Under the pieces are notes generated by a model, which was not told where the DNA came from, did no database searches, and worked only from the letters and a program-made list of their open reading frames with translations. Source: Nevskiaceae bacterium (lineage in GTDB: Bacteria; Pseudomonadota; Gammaproteobacteria; Nevskiales; Nevskiaceae). From it: a stretch of DNA of 47,406 nt. Both the position numbers and the translations under genes were made by a program. Where the stretch lies: the NCBI GenBank assembly GCA_008012115.1, contig SSEB01000010.1:1-47406 (forward strand). Direction: 5' to 3'. This document shows positions 29,178 to 39,113 of this stretch, piece by piece. Each line of letters opens with the position of its first letter. The stretch's first letter is position 1.

Positions 29178-30068
29178 TCACAATATTTGATCAAGAATAT
29201 GGTCCAGGCTCTCTTGCCAGCTAGGCAAGCGCAGTCCAAAGCTTTCGACAAACTTGCTTGTATCCAGCCTGGAGTTGAGCGGTCGTTTTGCGGCAGCGGG
29301 ATAATCAGCGGCAGTAATGGCCCGCACTGCTCCCGGAGAGACGCGAATTGGCGTTCCAGCCCTACGCGCATATTCGATGACGTAGCAGGCATATTCATGC
29401 CAATTCGTAACGCCCGAGGCCGTCACGTGATAGAGGCCATAAGGGAAACGATCGGCAGACCGATTTTGCGTCGCTTGCCTTACCAACTGCGCGGTCAAAT
29501 CGGCCAGCATTGCAGCGGAAGTGGGCACTCCGAATTGATCGGCAACGACGCTCAGCGAGTCGCGTTCTGCGGCAAGTCGCAATATGGTTTTGGCAAAATT
29601 CCTACCGTGCGCACCAACAACCCAGCTGGTTCGCAAGACCAGGTGCCGAGCACAAAGCCTTGATACTGCCTTCTCTCCAAGGAGCTTGGTCGCACCATAG
29701 ACACTCTGCGGATTGGGCACGTCGCTCTCGACATATGCTCCAGCCTTGTTTCCGTCGAAAACATAGTCCGTGGAAAAATGCAGCAGCATCGCGCCGAGCT
29801 TCTCCGCTTCTTGCGCGAAGATTTCTGGCGCCCTGGCGTTGACGGCCTGAGCAAGTGAAGCTTCACTTTCGGCCTTGTCTACAGCGGTATAGGCGGCCGG
29901 ATTGACGATAACGTCAGGCTTATGGCGCCGCACCAGTCGTTGAACATCTTCACCATTGCTCAGGTTGCAATCTTCAACGCCAACAGCAACAACTTCGCCC
30001 AGCAACGAGAGCGATCGCCGCAGCTCAAACCCGACCTGGCCGTTTTTCCCAGTGAGGAGAATCTTCAC
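29178..30068 (-). CDS. rfbD: dTDP-4-dehydrorhamnose reductase
   Basis: RmlD reductase of 296 residues, last step of dTDP-L-rhamnose synthesis. The cofactor motif is GKNGQVG (7-13). STDYVFDG and the catalytic pair Tyr124/Lys128 (YGATK) are present. The start is a GTG at 30068 (GTGAAGATT), the only codon that fits the family's N-terminus. Its stop abuts or overlaps the rfbA start. It lies 38 nt after the rfbB stop. Confidence 0.94.
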   Translation of the reverse strand: MKILLTGKNGQVGFELRRSLSLLGEVVAVGVEDCNLSNGEDVQRLVRRHKPDVIVNPAAYTAVDKAESEASLAQAVNARAPEIFAQEAEKLGAMLLHFSTDYVFDGNKAGAYVESDVPNPQSVYGATKLLGEKAVSRLCARHLVLRTSWVVGAHGRNFAKTILRLAAERDSLSVVADQFGVPTSAAMLADLTAQLVRQATQNRSADRFPYGLYHVTASGVTNWHEYACYVIEYARRAGTPIRVSPGAVRAITAADYPAAAKRPLNSRLDTSKFVESFGLRLPSWQESLDHILDQIL

Positions 30069-30106
30069 GCTCGAATCACTCTGATTCCAAATAAGTGCTG
30101 CACGGG

Positions 30107-31159
30107 TCAGCAGTAATTCTTTTCGATCCAGCTCTGATACTCGCCCGTCTGCACCGCGCTGACCCAGGATTCATTCGCCAGGTACCAAGCAATGGTTTTT
30201 CTGATGCCGGTCTCGAATGTTTCCTGCGGGCGCCAATGCAGTTCCTCGGCAATCCGCGTTGCATCTATCGCATAACGTCGGTCATGCCCTGGACGGTCCC
30301 TGACAAAAGAGATCAAACGCCTGTAGCTGCCGGCAGGATCAGGGTGCATCTCATCCAGCACAGAACAGATGATCTCCACGATCTCGATGTTCTTTTTTTC
30401 GTTCCAACCGCCAATGTTGTAGGTACGCCCAGGGGCGCCAGCCTCAATCACTCGCGAAATCGCCTTACAGTGATCCACCACATACAACCAATCGCGGACA
30501 TTCAAACCGTCTCCGTATACAGGCAGCGGCAACCCCCTTAATGCATTGGATATCATCAGCGGGATGAGCTTCTCCGGAAACTGATAGGGGCCGTAGTTGT
30601 TCGAGCAATTGGTGATGATGACCGGCAAGCCGTAAGTGTGATACCAGGCCCGGGCCAAGTGATCGCTGGCCGCCTTGCTCGCTGCGTATGGGCTATTGGG
30701 GGCGAAAGGCGTGGACTCCGTGAAAGGAGCAGCTTCTGGCTCCAGGGAGCCGTAGACCTCATCGGTGGAAACGTGGATGAAGCGGAATACAGCTTTTTGC
30801 GAAGGGTCGAGCTGGCTGTAGAAGATCCTCGCCGACTCGAGCAGGGTGAACGTTCCCTGGATATTTGTCCTGACGAAAACCTCGGGACCGTGGATCGAGC
30901 GGTCGACATGGCTTTCGGCGGCAAAATGTATGATGGCCCTTGGCTGGTAGCGCGACAGCAGTGAGCGCACAAGCTCCATGTCGCCGATATCGCCCTTGAT
31001 GAAGATATGGCGGTCGTCATCCCGCAGCGAAGCAAGATTCTGCAGATTGCCTGCATAGGTCATGGCGTCGAGATTGACAATGCTCTCGCTGGAATTTCTT
31101 GACCATTCCAGCACGAAATTCGACCCGATAAAGCCACAGCCTCCCGTTACCAAAATCAT
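30107..31159 (-). CDS. rfbB: dTDP-glucose 4,6-dehydratase
   Basis: RmlB of 350 residues, an extended short-chain dehydrogenase converting dTDP-glucose to the 4-keto-6-deoxy sugar. It has GGCGFIGSN (6-14), HFAAESHVDRS, the catalytic Thr132-Asp133-Glu134 (STDEVYG) and Tyr158/Lys162 (YAASK), then NCSNNYGPYQFPEKLIP. It is the first gene of the rfbBDAC-pse-glycan run of about 18 kb. The start at 31159 is only 47 nt from the tlpA-like stop, so the promoter is in that gap or upstream. Confidence 0.96.
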   Translation of the reverse strand: MILVTGGCGFIGSNFVLEWSRNSSESIVNLDAMTYAGNLQNLASLRDDDRHIFIKGDIGDMELVRSLLSRYQPRAIIHFAAESHVDRSIHGPEVFVRTNIQGTFTLLESARIFYSQLDPSQKAVFRFIHVSTDEVYGSLEPEAAPFTESTPFAPNSPYAASKAASDHLARAWYHTYGLPVIITNCSNNYGPYQFPEKLIPLMISNALRGLPLPVYGDGLNVRDWLYVVDHCKAISRVIEAGAPGRTYNIGGWNEKKNIEIVEIICSVLDEMHPDPAGSYRRLISFVRDRPGHDRRYAIDATRIAEELHWRPQETFETGIRKTIAWYLANESWVSAVQTGEYQSWIEKNYC

Positions 31160-31206
31160 GAGAACGACTCACACAAGGATTAATGGGGATTTCGAAACGA
31201 AAAATA

Positions 31207-31767
31207 TCACGGCGCCGAGGGCGCGCCGAGATGAGCACGGAAAAAGCTACGGTTTTTTTCCTCTGGCTTCAGCACACCCAGGATGCGTTGACGCAAATCC
31301 GCCGTAAAACCCTGTCCATACCCATGATAAATGAACTGGACGTGCCCATCCGGCGCAATCAAGAACGTCGCCGGCAACCGCCATAGCCCGTAAGCCTGTG
31401 TGGACACTCCCAGCACGTCGTCTACCACCGGATAGCTCACCGGTACGCGCTCCAGGAAGCGTTTGGCGAGTTTGACGTCGCTGTCGATACTCACACCCAG
31501 CACCTCGAAGCGGTCGCCATAGCCTTCGTGGACGAGCCCCTCCCGCATGGCGTTAAGTTCAGGAATCGCCTGCAGGCACGGGCCGCACCACGAGGCCCAG
31601 AAATCGACCACCACGACGCGTCCCGGTGTCCGAAGCTGACTGAGCTTGAGCCCTGGCGGCCCCTGCAGCACGACACCGGCAGCCTCGGGCGCCAAGGCAC
31701 CGGGCTCGATGGCGCCCGCCCAGGCGGGAAAGAGCAACGCCCAAAGCAGTGGGAGAACGCGCAGCAT
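31207..31767 (-). CDS. TlpA-like periplasmic thioredoxin-fold protein
   Basis: A 186-residue exported thioredoxin-fold protein. From the ATG at 31767 (MLRVLPLLWALLFPAWAGA) there is a signal peptide with a likely cut after AGA. The redox motif is WCGPC (Cys61, Cys64), preceded by VVVVDFWAS, with the cis-proline region LWRLPATFLI. Such proteins reduce periplasmic disulfides, for example in cytochrome c maturation. A longer upstream frame lacks a signal and overlaps the neighbour. It lies 17 nt downstream of the yqiB-like gene. Confidence 0.87.
   Translation of the reverse strand: MLRVLPLLWALLFPAWAGAIEPGALAPEAAGVVLQGPPGLKLSQLRTPGRVVVVDFWASWCGPCLQAIPELNAMREGLVHEGYGDRFEVLGVSIDSDVKLAKRFLERVPVSYPVVDDVLGVSTQAYGLWRLPATFLIAPDGHVQFIYHGYGQGFTADLRQRILGVLKPEEKNRSFFRAHLGAPSAP
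31210..31228 (-). terminator. Possible hairpin terminator at the end of the tlpA-like gene
   Basis: A 6-bp GC stem CGGCGC / GCGCCG with a 7-nt loop lies at the last codons of the tlpA-like gene and, on the minus strand, is followed after 5 nt by five T. It could end the yqiB-tlpA transcript before rfbB. The stem is short, so this is tentative. Confidence 0.35.
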
Positions 31768-31784
31768 CTCGAGCGACCGTCGAA

Positions 31785-32270
31785 TCAGGCCGCGACCGGC
31801 ATCCGCGGCCGCTGTGCCAGACCAAAGCCGTGACCGCGCTCCAGCAGGTACTCCAGCCACTTGCCGAGCATCAGGTTGCGTCCCCACTGGTTGTTGAGAA
31901 AACGCCCCACCTCGGGGTCGCCGCCCTCCTCGGCCAGCCAAGGTGGACGATGGCTGCAATCCAGCGCCTCGGCCACAGCAGCATCCCGATAAACGCGAAT
32001 CCAGAGATCGGGATGGTGGCGGACGCCACCGGCGTCGGTGAATTCGTAGGTCAGCTTCAGCGTCAGGGTATATCGATCACGCGCCAGCACACTGAGGTGC
32101 AGCGGCGGATCGGTTTCGCTGGGGGAAACGGCACGGTCAAACGGCGCGTCGAGCTCCGGCAGCAGGCGCTGCAACATGCGGAAATTGCGCTCGTAGATTT
32201 CCATCAGGTGGGCCAGCCGCCGCGGCTTGCCGCAGCAGGGGCAGACGTATTCGGAACTCGTGATTTGCAT
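31785..32270 (-). CDS. DUF1249 protein (YqiB-like)
   Basis: A 161-residue protein of the DUF1249/YqiB family, function unknown. The conserved core LAHLMEIYERNFRMLQRLLPELDAP and YTLTLKLTYEFT..PDLWIRVYRDAAVAEAL matches YqiB-type proteins, ending in NQWGRNLMLGKWLEYLLERGHG. An N-terminal CPCC (Cys10-Cys13) could be part of a metal site. The ATG at 32270 is preferred over a GTG at 32303. It is divergent from the phosphoglucomutase gene, with 47 bp between starts, and precedes the tlpA-like gene. Confidence 0.8.
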   Translation of the reverse strand: MQITSSEYVCPCCGKPRRLAHLMEIYERNFRMLQRLLPELDAPFDRAVSPSETDPPLHLSVLARDRYTLTLKLTYEFTDAGGVRHHPDLWIRVYRDAAVAEALDCSHRPPWLAEEGGDPEVGRFLNNQWGRNLMLGKWLEYLLERGHGFGLAQRPRMPVAA

Positions 32271-32317
32271 GGGGCGACTATAAGATACGAGACCGCCACT
32301 CACAACGAAGAACGATC

Positions 32318-33949
32318 ATGGCCGTCCGCGAAATCGTCACAAAACCCTATCTCGACCAGAAGTCCGGCACCGCCGGCCTGCGCAAGAAAGTGGCGGTCTT
32401 CCAGCAGCCGCACTACCTGGAAAACTACCTGCAGTCCGTGTTCGATTGCGTGCCGGATCTCAAGGGGCGGACGCTCATCCTCGGCGGCGACGGCCGCTAC
32501 CACAACCGCGCCGCCATCCAGACCGCCATCGCCATTGCCGCCGGCAACGGCGTGCAGCGCGTCATTGTCGGTCAGGGCGGCCTGCTGTCCACGCCGGCCG
32601 CCTCGCACCTCATCCGCCTGCGCAAGGCGGCCGGCGGCTTCATCCTGACGGCCAGCCACAATCCGGCCGGGCCAGATGGCGACTTCGGCATCAAGTTCAA
32701 CATCGCCAACGGCGGGCAGGCCAGCGAGAGCCTGACCGATCGCATCTTCGAACACAGCAAGACCCTGACCCGCTACCGTCTGTATGAAGGCGGCTATGCC
32801 GACATCGACCGCCGCGGCCTGCAGACGCTGGGCGATACCGAGATCGAGGTGGTGGACTGCGTCGACGACTATGCGGCGCTGATGCAGAGCCTGTTCGATT
32901 TCGACCGCATCCGCGACTGGCTCCGCAAAGGCCACAGCCTGCGCTTCGACGCCATGCACGCCGTCACCGGCCCCTACGCCCAGCGCATCTTCGTCGAACT
33001 GCTGGGCGCGCCGCTCAACAGCGTGCTCAACGTCAGCCCCCTGCCAGACTTTGGCGGCGGCCACCCGGACCCCAATCTGATCTACGCCAAACCGCTGGTG
33101 GACCTGATGATGGGTGAGCGCGCGCCGGACTTTGGCGCCGCTTCCGACGGTGACGGTGACCGCAACATGATCCTGGGGCGCGGCATCTTCATCTCGCCCG
33201 GTGATTCGCTGGCAATGCTCGCCGCCCACCTGCATCGCCTGCCCGGCTATCGCGACGGCGTGAAGGGCATCGCCCGCTCCATGCCGACCTGCCGCGCCGC
33301 CGACAAGGTGGCGCAGGCCCTCGCCGTGCCGCTGCACGAAACACCCACGGGCTGGAAATTCTTCTGCAACCTGCTCGACGCCGGCCGCATTACTCTCTGC
33401 GGCGAGGAGAGTTTCGGCACCGGCTCCAGCCACGTGCGCGAAAAGGACGGCCTGTGGGCCGTGCTGGCCTGGCTCAACGTGCTGGCCGCCACCGGCCTGT
33501 CCGTCCAGGAACTGGCCGAGCAGCACTGGCGGCATCACGGCCGCCACTACTATGCGCGCCACGATTACGACGAGTTGCCCGCCGCAGCGGCGACGCGCGT
33601 GATGCAGGAGCTCGCGGGCCTGTGCAGCAGCCTCGCCGGGCAGCGCTTCGGCGACTACACCGTGACGCTGGCCGACGAATTCGGCTATCAGGACCCGGTG
33701 GACGGCAGTGTCACCGCCAACCAGGGCCTGCGCATCATCTTCGGCGACGCGGCCCGCATCATCGTGCGACTCTCGGGCACCGGCACCAAGGGCGCCACAC
33801 TGCGCGTGTACCTCGAACGCTACGAGCAGCACGAGTCGTCCCTGGCCTGGAAAACCGCCGAGGCTCTGGCCCCCTTAAGCAATATCGCCGACAAGCTCAC
33901 CCGTATCGGCGAGATCACTGGCCGCAAGGCACCCAGCGTCGTCACCTGA
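32318..33949 (+). CDS. pgm: Phosphoglucomutase (alpha-D-glucose 1,6-bisphosphate dependent, PGM1 type)
   Basis: A 543-residue phosphohexomutase interconverting glucose 1-phosphate and glucose 6-phosphate. It has KSGTAGLRKKV, the phosphoserine loop TASHNPAG (Ser113), the Mg loop DGDGDR (277-282), the sugar-specificity loop CGEESFGTGSSHVREKDG and the phosphate-binding RLSGTGTKGATLR. The length and the EESFGTGS form place it with the Agrobacterium/eukaryotic PGM1 group. It feeds glucose 1-phosphate to RfbA and so may serve the glycan locus. The 110-bp copy B lies about 145 bp past its stop. Confidence 0.94.
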   Translation: MAVREIVTKPYLDQKSGTAGLRKKVAVFQQPHYLENYLQSVFDCVPDLKGRTLILGGDGRYHNRAAIQTAIAIAAGNGVQRVIVGQGGLLSTPAASHLIRLRKAAGGFILTASHNPAGPDGDFGIKFNIANGGQASESLTDRIFEHSKTLTRYRLYEGGYADIDRRGLQTLGDTEIEVVDCVDDYAALMQSLFDFDRIRDWLRKGHSLRFDAMHAVTGPYAQRIFVELLGAPLNSVLNVSPLPDFGGGHPDPNLIYAKPLVDLMMGERAPDFGAASDGDGDRNMILGRGIFISPGDSLAMLAAHLHRLPGYRDGVKGIARSMPTCRAADKVAQALAVPLHETPTGWKFFCNLLDAGRITLCGEESFGTGSSHVREKDGLWAVLAWLNVLAATGLSVQELAEQHWRHHGRHYYARHDYDELPAAAATRVMQELAGLCSSLAGQRFGDYTVTLADEFGYQDPVDGSVTANQGLRIIFGDAARIIVRLSGTGTKGATLRVYLERYEQHESSLAWKTAEALAPLSNIADKLTRIGEITGRKAPSVVT

Positions 33950-34094
33950 GCATCAAGCGCGGAACGCGCCGCGACACAGCGGCGCCGGGGATTCAAACGC
34001 GATGACCCAGCACAAGTCGCGTCACCGACGCTGCGTGCGGCTGCAGACCGCTCGCGACGGCGAATGAAGCGCCACCAGCCCCCCCTTACGGCGC

Positions 34095-34204
34095 CACCCG
34101 CTATAGTCTCCATCGCTAGACATTTTGTTAATAAATATTTATCGATTTAATAATTGTTTAATATTTAATAACACTTGTTCTGGTGTTAGTGCCGGGAGCG
34201 GGTG
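34095..34204. repeat. 110-bp inverted-repeat AT-rich element, copy B
   Basis: Exactly 110 bp from CACCCGCT (34095-34102) to AGCGGGTG (34197-34204), with TGTTA at element positions 32-36 and TAACA at 75-79. Seven of the 54 bases at element positions 27-80 are G or C. It sits between the convergent pgm and ppsR genes, 23 bp from the ppsR stop, so it cannot serve as a promoter for either. It shares CACCCGCTAT at its left end with copy A. Confidence 0.87.
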
Positions 34205-34227
34205 ACGTCGCCACGATGCCGGATCGG

Positions 34228-35052
34228 CTAGAACGTCTGCCGCCGCAGGTTCTTCTCCTGCATCACCATCGTCGCCATCTCCTCGATCGACATGGCGGCG
34301 GAGCTGATGAAGGGAATGTTGTAGCGGCGGTAGAGCTGCTCGGCCTGGCGCAGTTCATAGGCGCACTGGGCCAGCGAGGCGTAGCGGGAGCCCGGCCGGC
34401 GTTCGGTGCGAATCTGCGAGAGACGCTCCGGGTCGGAGGTCATGCCAAAGCACTTGCCCGCCAGTCCCTCCAGCGACTTCGGCAAGCGCAACTGCTCCAG
34501 GTCGTCCTCGGTCAGCGGGAAGTTGGTTGCGAACAAACCGTGCTGCAGCGCGAGGTAGAGGCTGGTCGGCGTCTTGCCGCAGCGCGAGGGCGCGATCAGG
34601 ATCAGGTCCGCCTTGCTGAGGTCGCGCGTCGACTGGCCGTCGTCATGCTCCATCGCGTAATTCATCGCCGCGATGCGCGCGTTGTAGCGACTGGCGTCGG
34701 CCACACCGTGGGCTCGGCCGGCGGCGTGCGTGGACTTCTGCTGCAACTCGTCCTCAATCGTGTGGATGTAGCCGTCGAACAGGTCCATGAACAGGACCTT
34801 GCAGCCGCGCAGGATGCCACGAATCTCGTCGCTCACCGTGGTGCTGAACACCAGCGGCCGTGTCTCCTGGCGCGACGCCAGTTGATTAATGAGATCGACC
34901 GTCGCCCGCGCCTTTTCCGGCGTGTTGATGAAGGGCAGCGTGGTCTTCTTGAACTCCACGCCATCGAACTGCGTCAGCAGCGTATTGCCCAGGGTCTCGG
35001 CGGTGATGCCGGTGCCGTCGGACAGAAAGAACACGGTTCTCGGTTGCCCCAC
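34228..35052 (-). CDS. ppsR: Phosphoenolpyruvate synthase regulatory protein (kinase/pyrophosphorylase)
   Basis: A 274-residue DUF299 protein that inactivates PpsA by ADP-dependent phosphorylation and reactivates it by pyrophosphorolysis. It has the N-terminal [15 protein letters not shown] and the P-loop APSRCGKT (155-162), followed by TPTSLYLA, and the C-terminal [16 protein letters not shown]. The start is a GTG at 35052 with AAGGGA upstream. It is divergent from its target gene ppsA, with about 150 bp between the starts, the usual regulatory pairing. Confidence 0.94.
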   Translation of the reverse strand: MGQPRTVFFLSDGTGITAETLGNTLLTQFDGVEFKKTTLPFINTPEKARATVDLINQLASRQETRPLVFSTTVSDEIRGILRGCKVLFMDLFDGYIHTIEDELQQKSTHAAGRAHGVADASRYNARIAAMNYAMEHDDGQSTRDLSKADLILIAPSRCGKTPTSLYLALQHGLFATNFPLTEDDLEQLRLPKSLEGLAGKCFGMTSDPERLSQIRTERRPGSRYASLAQCAYELRQAEQLYRRYNIPFISSAAMSIEEMATMVMQEKNLRRQTF

Positions 35053-35204
35053 GGGGAATCCCTTACAATTTGACGGACAGGTGCGGAATCTTACCGAAAC
35101 GCACGGCCATGCTCCGTTCTAGGGAGGCAGACGCCATGCGCATGCGCCAACATCGCGTCACTCCCGGCACAGCCGGCATGAGAACGAGAGAGCAAGGGAA
35201 CAAC

Positions 35205-37583
35205 GTGAGCAAGAACGTGCTGTGGTACTCGGAACTCGGCATGCACGACGTCGAGATCGTCGGCGGCAAGAACGCCTCGCTGGGCGAAATGATCCGCAAT
35301 CTGGCGGCCTCGGGCGTCAAGGTCCCCAACGGTTACGCTACCACCGCCGCCGCCTACCGCGAGTTCCTCGCGCACGAGGGTCTGGCCGATCGCATCAACG
35401 CCCAGCTGAATGCGCTCAACGTGGACGACGTGCAGGCACTGGCCAAGACCGGCAAGGCGATCCGCGAGGCCGTGATCAAGGCGCCCTTCCCCGCTGCGCT
35501 AGAGCAGGAAATTCGCGACGCCTACGACGTGCTGCTGGCCGAAGCCAAGGGCGCCGAGATCTCCGTCGCCGTGCGTTCGTCCGCCACCGCCGAGGACCTG
35601 CCCGATGCCTCGTTCGCCGGCCAGCAGGAGACCTTCCTCAACGTCAACGGCATCGAGAACGTGCTGAAGGCGATCAAGGAAGTCTTCGCCTCCCTCTACA
35701 ACGACCGCGCCATCGCCTACCGCGTGCACCACAAGTTCGAGCATGCCGCCGTCGCGCTCTCCGCCGGTGTGCAGCGCATGGTGCGCTCCGACAAGGGCGC
35801 CAGCGGCGTGATGTTCACGATGGACACCGAATCCGGCTTCCGCGAAGCGGTGTTCATCACCGCCAGCTATGGCCTCGGCGAAGCCGTGGTCCAAGGCGCG
35901 GTGAACCCCGACGAGTTCTATGCCTACAAGCCGAACCTGCGCGCCGGTAAGCCCGCCGTGCTCAAGCGTGGCCTGGGCGAAAAGGCTAAGAAGATGGTCT
36001 ACACGGCGGATCGCTCGCTCGGCAAAACCGTCGAGTTCGTGCCGGTACCGGCGGAGGAACGCGCCCGCTTCTGTCTCAGCGACGCCGAGGTCGAGGCGCT
36101 CGGCAAACAGGCGCTGATCATCGAGCAGCACTACGGCCGTCCGATGGACATCGAGTGGGGCAAGGATGGCCTCGATGGCCAGTTGTACATCCTGCAGGCG
36201 CGTCCGGAAACCGTGCAGTCGCGCGCCGCCGCCAACACGCTGCGCCGCTACAAGCTCAAGGGCAAAGGCACCGTGCTCAGCGAAGGCCGCGCCATCGGCC
36301 AGAAAATCGGCGCCGGTCCGGTGCGCCTGCTGAAGTCCATCGAGGAAATGAACCGCGTGCAAGCCGGCGACGTGCTGGTCACCGACATGACCGACCCGGA
36401 CTGGGAGCCGATCATGAAGCGCGCCAGCGCCATCGTCACCAATCGCGGCGGCCGCACCTGCCACGCCGCGATCATCGCGCGCGAACTCGGCATTCCCGCC
36501 GTCGTCGGCTGCGGCGATGCCACCCGCGTGCTGAAGGACGGCGCGCCGGTGACGGTGTCGTGCGCCGAAGGCGATACCGGCCGCGTCTACGAAGGCAACA
36601 TCGACTTCGCCGTGGATGAGGTGCAGCTCGACAAGATGCCCAACATCCCGGTCAAGATCATGATGAACGTCGGCACGCCGGAACAGGCCTTCGACTTCGC
36701 CGCGCTGCCGCACAAGGGCGTCGGCCTCGCCCGTCTCGAATTCATCATCAACCGTCAGATCGGCATTCATCCGCAAGCGCTGTTGGAACTCGACCAGCAA
36801 AGCCCTGACGTGCGTCGCATGATCGACCCGATGATCGCTGCCTATGGCAATCCGGTGGATTACTTCGTCAAGCGTCTTGCCGAGGGCGTCGCCACCATCG
36901 CCGCCGCGTTCGCGCCGGAACCGGTGATCGTGCGCATGTCCGACTTCAAGTCCAACGAATACGCCAATCTGATCGGCGGCAAGCGCTACGAACCACATGA
37001 AGAGAACCCGATGCTGGGTTTCCGTGGCGCGTCGCGCTACATCGCGCCGAGCTTTCGTCCCTGCTTCGATCTCGAGTGCAAGGCGCTCAAATACGTGCGC
37101 GACGAGATGGGCCTGACCAACATCAAGATCATGATCCCGTTCGTGCGCACGCTCGACGAAGCGCGCCGCGTCAACGAGATCCTCGCCGAGAACGGCCTCA
37201 AGCGCGGGGTCAACGGCCTGCAGCTGATCATGATGTGCGAGCTGCCGAGCAACGCCGTGCTGGCCGAACAGTTCCTCGAATACTTCGACGGCTTCTCGAT
37301 CGGCTCCAACGACATGACGCAGCTCACGCTCGGCCTCGACCGCGACTCCGGCCTGATCGCGCACCTGTTCGATGAGCGCAACGAAGCCGTGAAGATCATG
37401 CTGGGTATGGCCATCGCCGCCTGCCGCAAGAAGGGCAAATACATCGGCATCTGCGGGCAAGGGCCGTCGGATCACCCTGAACTGGCCAAGTGGCTGCTCG
37501 ATCAGGGCATCGAGTCGATGTCGCTGAATCCGGACACCGTGGTCGAGACTTGGCTCTTCCTCGCAGGACAGGCCCCGCAATGA
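35205..37583 (+). CDS. ppsA: Phosphoenolpyruvate synthase
   Basis: Makes phosphoenolpyruvate from pyruvate and ATP for gluconeogenesis. From the GTG at 35205 ([19 protein letters not shown] upstream) it has 792 residues, the E. coli length; further in-frame starts upstream add residues without family match. The N-terminal ATP-grasp begins [12 protein letters not shown]. The phosphohistidine domain has [18 protein letters not shown] with His420, and the C-terminal PEP-binding barrel ends [12 protein letters not shown] and [11 protein letters not shown]. It also supplies PEP, a substrate of PseI. The stop overlaps the RNase T2 start. Confidence 0.95.
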   Translation: MSKNVLWYSELGMHDVEIVGGKNASLGEMIRNLAASGVKVPNGYATTAAAYREFLAHEGLADRINAQLNALNVDDVQALAKTGKAIREAVIKAPFPAALEQEIRDAYDVLLAEAKGAEISVAVRSSATAEDLPDASFAGQQETFLNVNGIENVLKAIKEVFASLYNDRAIAYRVHHKFEHAAVALSAGVQRMVRSDKGASGVMFTMDTESGFREAVFITASYGLGEAVVQGAVNPDEFYAYKPNLRAGKPAVLKRGLGEKAKKMVYTADRSLGKTVEFVPVPAEERARFCLSDAEVEALGKQALIIEQHYGRPMDIEWGKDGLDGQLYILQARPETVQSRAAANTLRRYKLKGKGTVLSEGRAIGQKIGAGPVRLLKSIEEMNRVQAGDVLVTDMTDPDWEPIMKRASAIVTNRGGRTCHAAIIARELGIPAVVGCGDATRVLKDGAPVTVSCAEGDTGRVYEGNIDFAVDEVQLDKMPNIPVKIMMNVGTPEQAFDFAALPHKGVGLARLEFIINRQIGIHPQALLELDQQSPDVRRMIDPMIAAYGNPVDYFVKRLAEGVATIAAAFAPEPVIVRMSDFKSNEYANLIGGKRYEPHEENPMLGFRGASRYIAPSFRPCFDLECKALKYVRDEMGLTNIKIMIPFVRTLDEARRVNEILAENGLKRGVNGLQLIMMCELPSNAVLAEQFLEYFDGFSIGSNDMTQLTLGLDRDSGLIAHLFDERNEAVKIMLGMAIAACRKKGKYIGICGQGPSDHPELAKWLLDQGIESMSLNPDTVVETWLFLAGQAPQ

Positions 37584-38197
37584 TGGCCCTGCGCGCTGTC
37601 GCCGCACTGCTGCTCCTGCTCGGCTGCGTCACGGCCCGTGCCGACGTCCCCGGCCGCTTCGATTACTGGCTGTTGTCGCTGTCATGGTCGCCGCAGTATT
37701 GCGCCGATCGCACGCGCGACCCGCAGTGCGAGCGGCAGTACGGTTTCGTGGTGCATGGCCTGTGGCCGCAGAACGAGCAGGGCTATCCCGAGGATTGTGG
37801 CCGTGGCGATGCGGTCGGCGACGAGCTGGTCGAACGGATGCTGCCGCTGATGCCCAGCGCCAAGCTGATCCAGCACGAATGGCGTACGCACGGCATCTGC
37901 AGCGGCATGAGTCAGAACGACTATTTCCTGACCATCGAGCGCGCCTATCGCAACATCGGCATTCCCGAAACCTACCGCGATCCCACGCGCTACCTCAGCA
38001 CGAGCGCGCAGGACATCCGGCGTCGCTTCATGGAGGCCAATCGGGGGCTGCGGGCGGAGGACATCTCGTTGCAGTGCGCCGGCCGCTACCTCAAGGAAGT
38101 GCGTCTCTGCTTCGACCGCGACTTCCGTTTCCGCGCCTGCGGCGAGGACTTGGAGGATCGCTGCCGCGACCAGATCGTGCTGCGACCGTCGCGATAA
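37580..38197 (+). CDS. Secreted T2-family ribonuclease
   Basis: A 205-residue ribonuclease of the T2 family (RNase I type), which cuts RNA without metal ions in the periplasm. Both active-site segments are complete: [12 protein letters not shown] with His59 and [14 protein letters not shown] with His99, Glu100 and His104. Several paired cysteines are present. The N-terminus [21 protein letters not shown] is a signal peptide with an ARA cut site; Cys16 after LLG is a weaker lipoprotein alternative. The ATG at 37580 overlaps the ppsA stop (ATGA), an unexpected translational pairing. Confidence 0.9.
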   Translation: MMALRAVAALLLLLGCVTARADVPGRFDYWLLSLSWSPQYCADRTRDPQCERQYGFVVHGLWPQNEQGYPEDCGRGDAVGDELVERMLPLMPSAKLIQHEWRTHGICSGMSQNDYFLTIERAYRNIGIPETYRDPTRYLSTSAQDIRRRFMEANRGLRAEDISLQCAGRYLKEVRLCFDRDFRFRACGEDLEDRCRDQIVLRPSR

Positions 38198-38263
38198 AAC
38201 CCGGGTGCGCGAATCTGTTTGCAATATCGAAGCGCTTCTATATAATTCGCGTCCCGCTCGTAT

Positions 38264-38339
<76 letters not shown>

Positions 38340-38352
38340 AATTTACGGTTTC

Positions 38353-38428
38353 GTCCCCATCGTCTAGAGGCCTAGGACATTACCCTTTCACGGTAAGTAC
38401 CGGGGTTCGAATCCCCGTGGGGACGCCA
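38353..38428 (+). tRNA. tRNA-Glu (anticodon TTC)
   Basis: A 76-nt cloverleaf. The acceptor stem GTCCCCA pairs with TGGGGAC, the anticodon stem TTACC / GGTAA closes the loop CTTTCAC with anticodon TTC, and the T arm is GGGGTTCGAATCCCC. The discriminator G and CCA (38426-38428) are encoded. It is co-transcribed with tRNA-Ala and followed by a strong terminator. Confidence 0.97.
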
Positions 38429-38435
38429 ACAAACG

Positions 38436-38465
38436 AAAAGCCCTGAACGATGTTCAGGGCTTTTT
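38436..38465 (+). terminator. Rho-independent terminator of the tRNA-Ala/tRNA-Glu transcript
   Basis: A 13-bp perfect stem AAAAGCCCTGAAC / GTTCAGGGCTTTT with a 3-nt loop (GAT) and a T run ending at 38465, starting 7 nt after the tRNA-Glu CCA end. The A run on the left side makes it bidirectional, so it can also serve the SH3-like gene that ends at 38492 on the other strand. Confidence 0.9.
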
Positions 38466-38491
38466 CGTTTCCACCTTCCGTTGCGGAAGAT

Positions 38492-38851
38492 TTATTCCGC
38501 CAGTTCCGAATCCAGCACCCAGCCGCCGTCTCGGTCGGCCAGGTTGACGTGCCGCCAGATGCCGGCGGCGTTGGTCACCTTCTCGTCACTGCGGCGCACC
38601 ACCGTGCCCGCGCGCAGATGCTCGACGTTGAGCGCATCGGCCGTCGGCCGCCCATGCAGGCTGATGTCCTTGCGCAGAATCACGTCGGTGCCGGCGCGCT
38701 TGCGCGCCGCAGCGGCATCCAGCATCGCCCGCAGCGCCGCGTTCGACCCGGCATCGTTCCTCGCCACGGCGCCGGCATGACCGCTGGGCGCGCCCCACGC
38801 CGATGGCAGGACGGCCAACACCCCCATCGCCAGATACACAAGATGGCGCAT
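38492..38851 (-). CDS. Small exported protein with an SH3-like region
   Basis: A 119-residue protein starting at the ATG at 38851, preceded by GGGAGGAG. A signal peptide (MRHLVYLAMGVLAVLPSAWG) leads into an alanine-rich stretch and then a C-terminal SH3-like region: SLHGRPTADALNVEHLRAGTVVRRSDEKVTNAAGIWRHVNLADRDGGWVLDSEL holds the repeated pattern of bacterial SH3 domains, in which a GxxVxV strand pair ends with a W-V motif. Such proteins are periplasmic and may bind peptidoglycan. No partner is evident; the ATPase gene upstream is separated by copy C. Confidence 0.7.
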   Translation of the reverse strand: MRHLVYLAMGVLAVLPSAWGAPSGHAGAVARNDAGSNAALRAMLDAAAARKRAGTDVILRKDISLHGRPTADALNVEHLRAGTVVRRSDEKVTNAAGIWRHVNLADRDGGWVLDSELAE

Positions 38852-38969
38852 CGCTCCTCCCACTGGCGCAACTGACATCATGGCGGCCGGATGGCCTTCT
38901 CCTTGAAATCTAGCACCGCCCGACCGGGGCGTCAGTGGTAAGAAGCCATCAAAACCTGCCGCAGACCGT

Positions 38970-39079
38970 CACCCGCTCGGGCACCGATACCGCTCAAAAT
39001 TGTGATAAATTATTTTATAAATTTAAAATTGATAAATAATAAATAACAAATCATCGAACCCTGAGCGACATAGCGGGTG
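38970..39079. repeat. 110-bp inverted-repeat AT-rich element, copy C
   Basis: Exactly 110 bp from CACCCGCT (38970-38977) to AGCGGGTG (39072-39079). TGT(G)A at element positions 32-36 faces TAACA at 75-79. Only 4 of the 54 bases at element positions 27-80 are G or C. Here the outer inverted repeat extends to 10 bp (GTCACCCGCT / AGCGGGTGAC). It lies between the AAA+ ATPase stop and the SH3-like gene start, both on the minus strand. Confidence 0.87.
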
Positions 39080-39113
39080 ACCCCGTCTGAGGCCATTCAC
39101 GCCACTTTGGGCG

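Noticed and set aside
35499..37607. 702-codon minus-strand frame opposite ppsA, and a 799-codon plus-strand frame at 42210-44609 opposite dnaK
   Set aside because: Both lie antisense to complete, conserved enzymes and translate to low-complexity His/Arg/Val-rich sequence with no recognisable fold.
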